Assembly: GCF_011398155.1 (NCBI RefSeq)
Contig: NZ_AP021888.1
Location: 2,454,001-2,518,000, forward strand
Source: Thiosulfativibrio zosterae
Lineage (GTDB): Bacteria; Pseudomonadota; Gammaproteobacteria; Thiomicrospirales; Thiomicrospiraceae
DNA length: 64,000 bases
Reading direction: 5' to 3'
The notes beneath the pieces were generated by a model. That model was given only the letters and a program-made list of their open reading frames with translations, was not told where the DNA came from and made no database searches. This document shows, one piece after another, positions 63,353 through 64,000 of this stretch (positions are counted from its first letter, which is position 1; each line of letters starts with the position of its first letter). A program made the position numbers and the translations under genes.

Positions 63353-64000
63353 TTACAACACACTTAATAAACGTTGTTTGAATGCTTCATATTCCTCGCC
63401 ATACTCACGGTTGTTTTTAAATAACTGTGTTTTCAAATCTGCGATTTCTTTATCAATGTCCATTTCAGGTTGTTGCACAAGAAAGGCGTGATAATCACTT
63501 ATATCCTTAAAAAGATTTTCTTCAAAAGCAGACCATCGAATCACCTGATAGGTGATTAATGCTTGAAAGTAGCGATTCGCCAAGTCTGGATTGCTCTCAT
63601 TTTGTGCTTCAGTAATCAGGTTCTTAAAAACATCTCTTTCAAAACCATCAAAAGGAACTTTTTTGCCACTACCGCCATCTAGTATATAAGCATAACTGGG
63701 TTGTTTTTGTGTGCGGTTAATTGTTCGAATCGCTAAACACGTTTGATAAGCTTCTTCAAGGGCATCTAAGTCGGCATAAGTGATTTCTGGCATAGGTTCT
63801 TCGCTGTACCAGTCCAACAATAATGTTGCCAACCGCTCATACAAGGGTAATTTCTGTTGGATGATAGCAATCGTGGTCGCTGTTATCTGTCGATGCGTGG
63901 CATCGGGTTCGATGATTGCGTTGCTTGGTGTTTGTGCTAATTGCTGTTCGGTAATGCTTGTTAATAGCTCAAAAACTTGGGGGTTGTGATAGGCAGACTC
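63353..64000 (-). CDS. Unknown soluble protein, N-terminus beyond the window
   Basis: The frame is open from the right edge to the stop at 63353, 215 codons, so the TTG at 63844 is not the true start. The sequence is helical and acidic, with a run of aromatic residues at L-L-L-D-W-Y-S-E-E and a middle segment containing L-D-G-G-S-G-K-K-V-P-F-D-G-F. I recognise no family. It precedes the 61-codon frame and the membrane protein on the same strand, with gaps that suggest one transcript. Its codon use does not stand out from the neighbours by eye. Confidence 0.7.
   Translation of the reverse strand, partial: ESAYHNPQVFELLTSITEQQLAQTPSNAIIEPDATHRQITATTIAIIQQKLPLYERLATLLLDWYSEEPMPEITYADLDALEEAYQTCLAIRTINRTQKQPSYAYILDGGSGKKVPFDGFERDVFKNLITEAQNESNPDLANRYFQALITYQVIRWSAFEENLFKDISDYHAFLVQQPEMDIDKEIADLKTQLFKNNREYGEEYEAFKQRLLSVL
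63473..63488. repeat. 16-bp direct repeat TTTCAGGTTGTTGCAC, copy 2
   Basis: Lies in the gene at the right edge and also codes V-Q-Q-P-E on the minus strand. Confidence 0.8.

Noticed and set aside
63842-63844. TTG at 63844 as start of the gene at the right edge
   Set aside because: The frame continues upstream to the window edge with protein-like sequence, so the real start lies outside.
1-64000. CRISPR array, tRNA or rRNA genes
   Set aside because: No regularly spaced repeats and no tRNA- or rRNA-like stretch were seen in any intergenic region.

Overview
The window reads as the chromosome of a mesophilic gammaproteobacterium with moderately AT-rich DNA. The protein types and the mix of sucrose metabolism, periplasmic rhodanese and many c-di-GMP enzymes suggest a Thiomicrospira / Thiomicrorhabdus / Hydrogenovibrio-like sulfur oxidiser. 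This placement is an inference from protein character only; no rRNA gene or other phylogenetic marker was compared.

Layout. 1-8.3 kb: a diguanylate cyclase gene cut by the window edge, then a tight forward run of rhodanese, GGDEF/EAL protein, secreted CAP protein and tmcA, converging on purU. 8.6-12.9 kb: housekeeping genes trxA, rho, a zinc-free type B L31 gene, a secreted nuclease and hemE. 12.9-19.4 kb (minus strand): rnhA, then a compact sucrose operon read sucrose-phosphate synthase, sucrose-phosphate phosphatase, fructokinase, amylosucrase. It would make sucrose, probably as compatible solute or carbon store, and split it again.

19.6-44.9 kb is one large exopolysaccharide locus of the Wzx/Wzy type. 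It starts at a strong sigma-70-like promoter (TTGATA, 17 bp, TATAAT) followed by a small Ala-rich exported protein, an internal terminator, an outer-membrane barrel protein, a Wza-like exporter, a Wzc-like kinase, a PHP-type phosphatase and a VpsP-like protein. The AT-rich middle holds the flippase, polymerase and glycosyltransferases. It also carries decay: a UDP-glucose dehydrogenase stub and a chimeric acetyltransferase stub. The right part makes GDP-mannose and GDP-fucose (gmd, fcl, gmm, manC, manB), UDP-galactose (galE) and the lipid-linked first sugar (wcaJ). A YefM/YoeB toxin-antitoxin pair sits between gmd and fcl.

45-54 kb: another GGDEF/EAL protein, a decayed RelE-like toxin beside an intact antitoxin, an IS21 remnant, a broken lipoprotein-like gene and a 1696-residue BvgS-like hybrid kinase.

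54-64 kb is accessory DNA. A complete IS481-family element (54059-55255, 26-bp imperfect ends starting TGT) has removed the start of a tyrosine recombinase. That gene is followed by a 1091-residue tyrosine recombinase and a small third protein, an arrangement like the gamma-mobile-trio elements (GmtY/GmtZ/GmtX) or Tn554 TnpABC. Facing it on the minus strand is an operon of unrecognised genes running off the right edge, with a four-helix membrane protein and signs of frame disruption. This operon is the best candidate for undescribed cargo.

Outside the genes, the most striking signal is a perfect 12-bp palindrome, ACCAGGCCTGGT, found six times plus one near copy in the first 39 kb. It occurs in coding and intergenic DNA and in two different reading frames.
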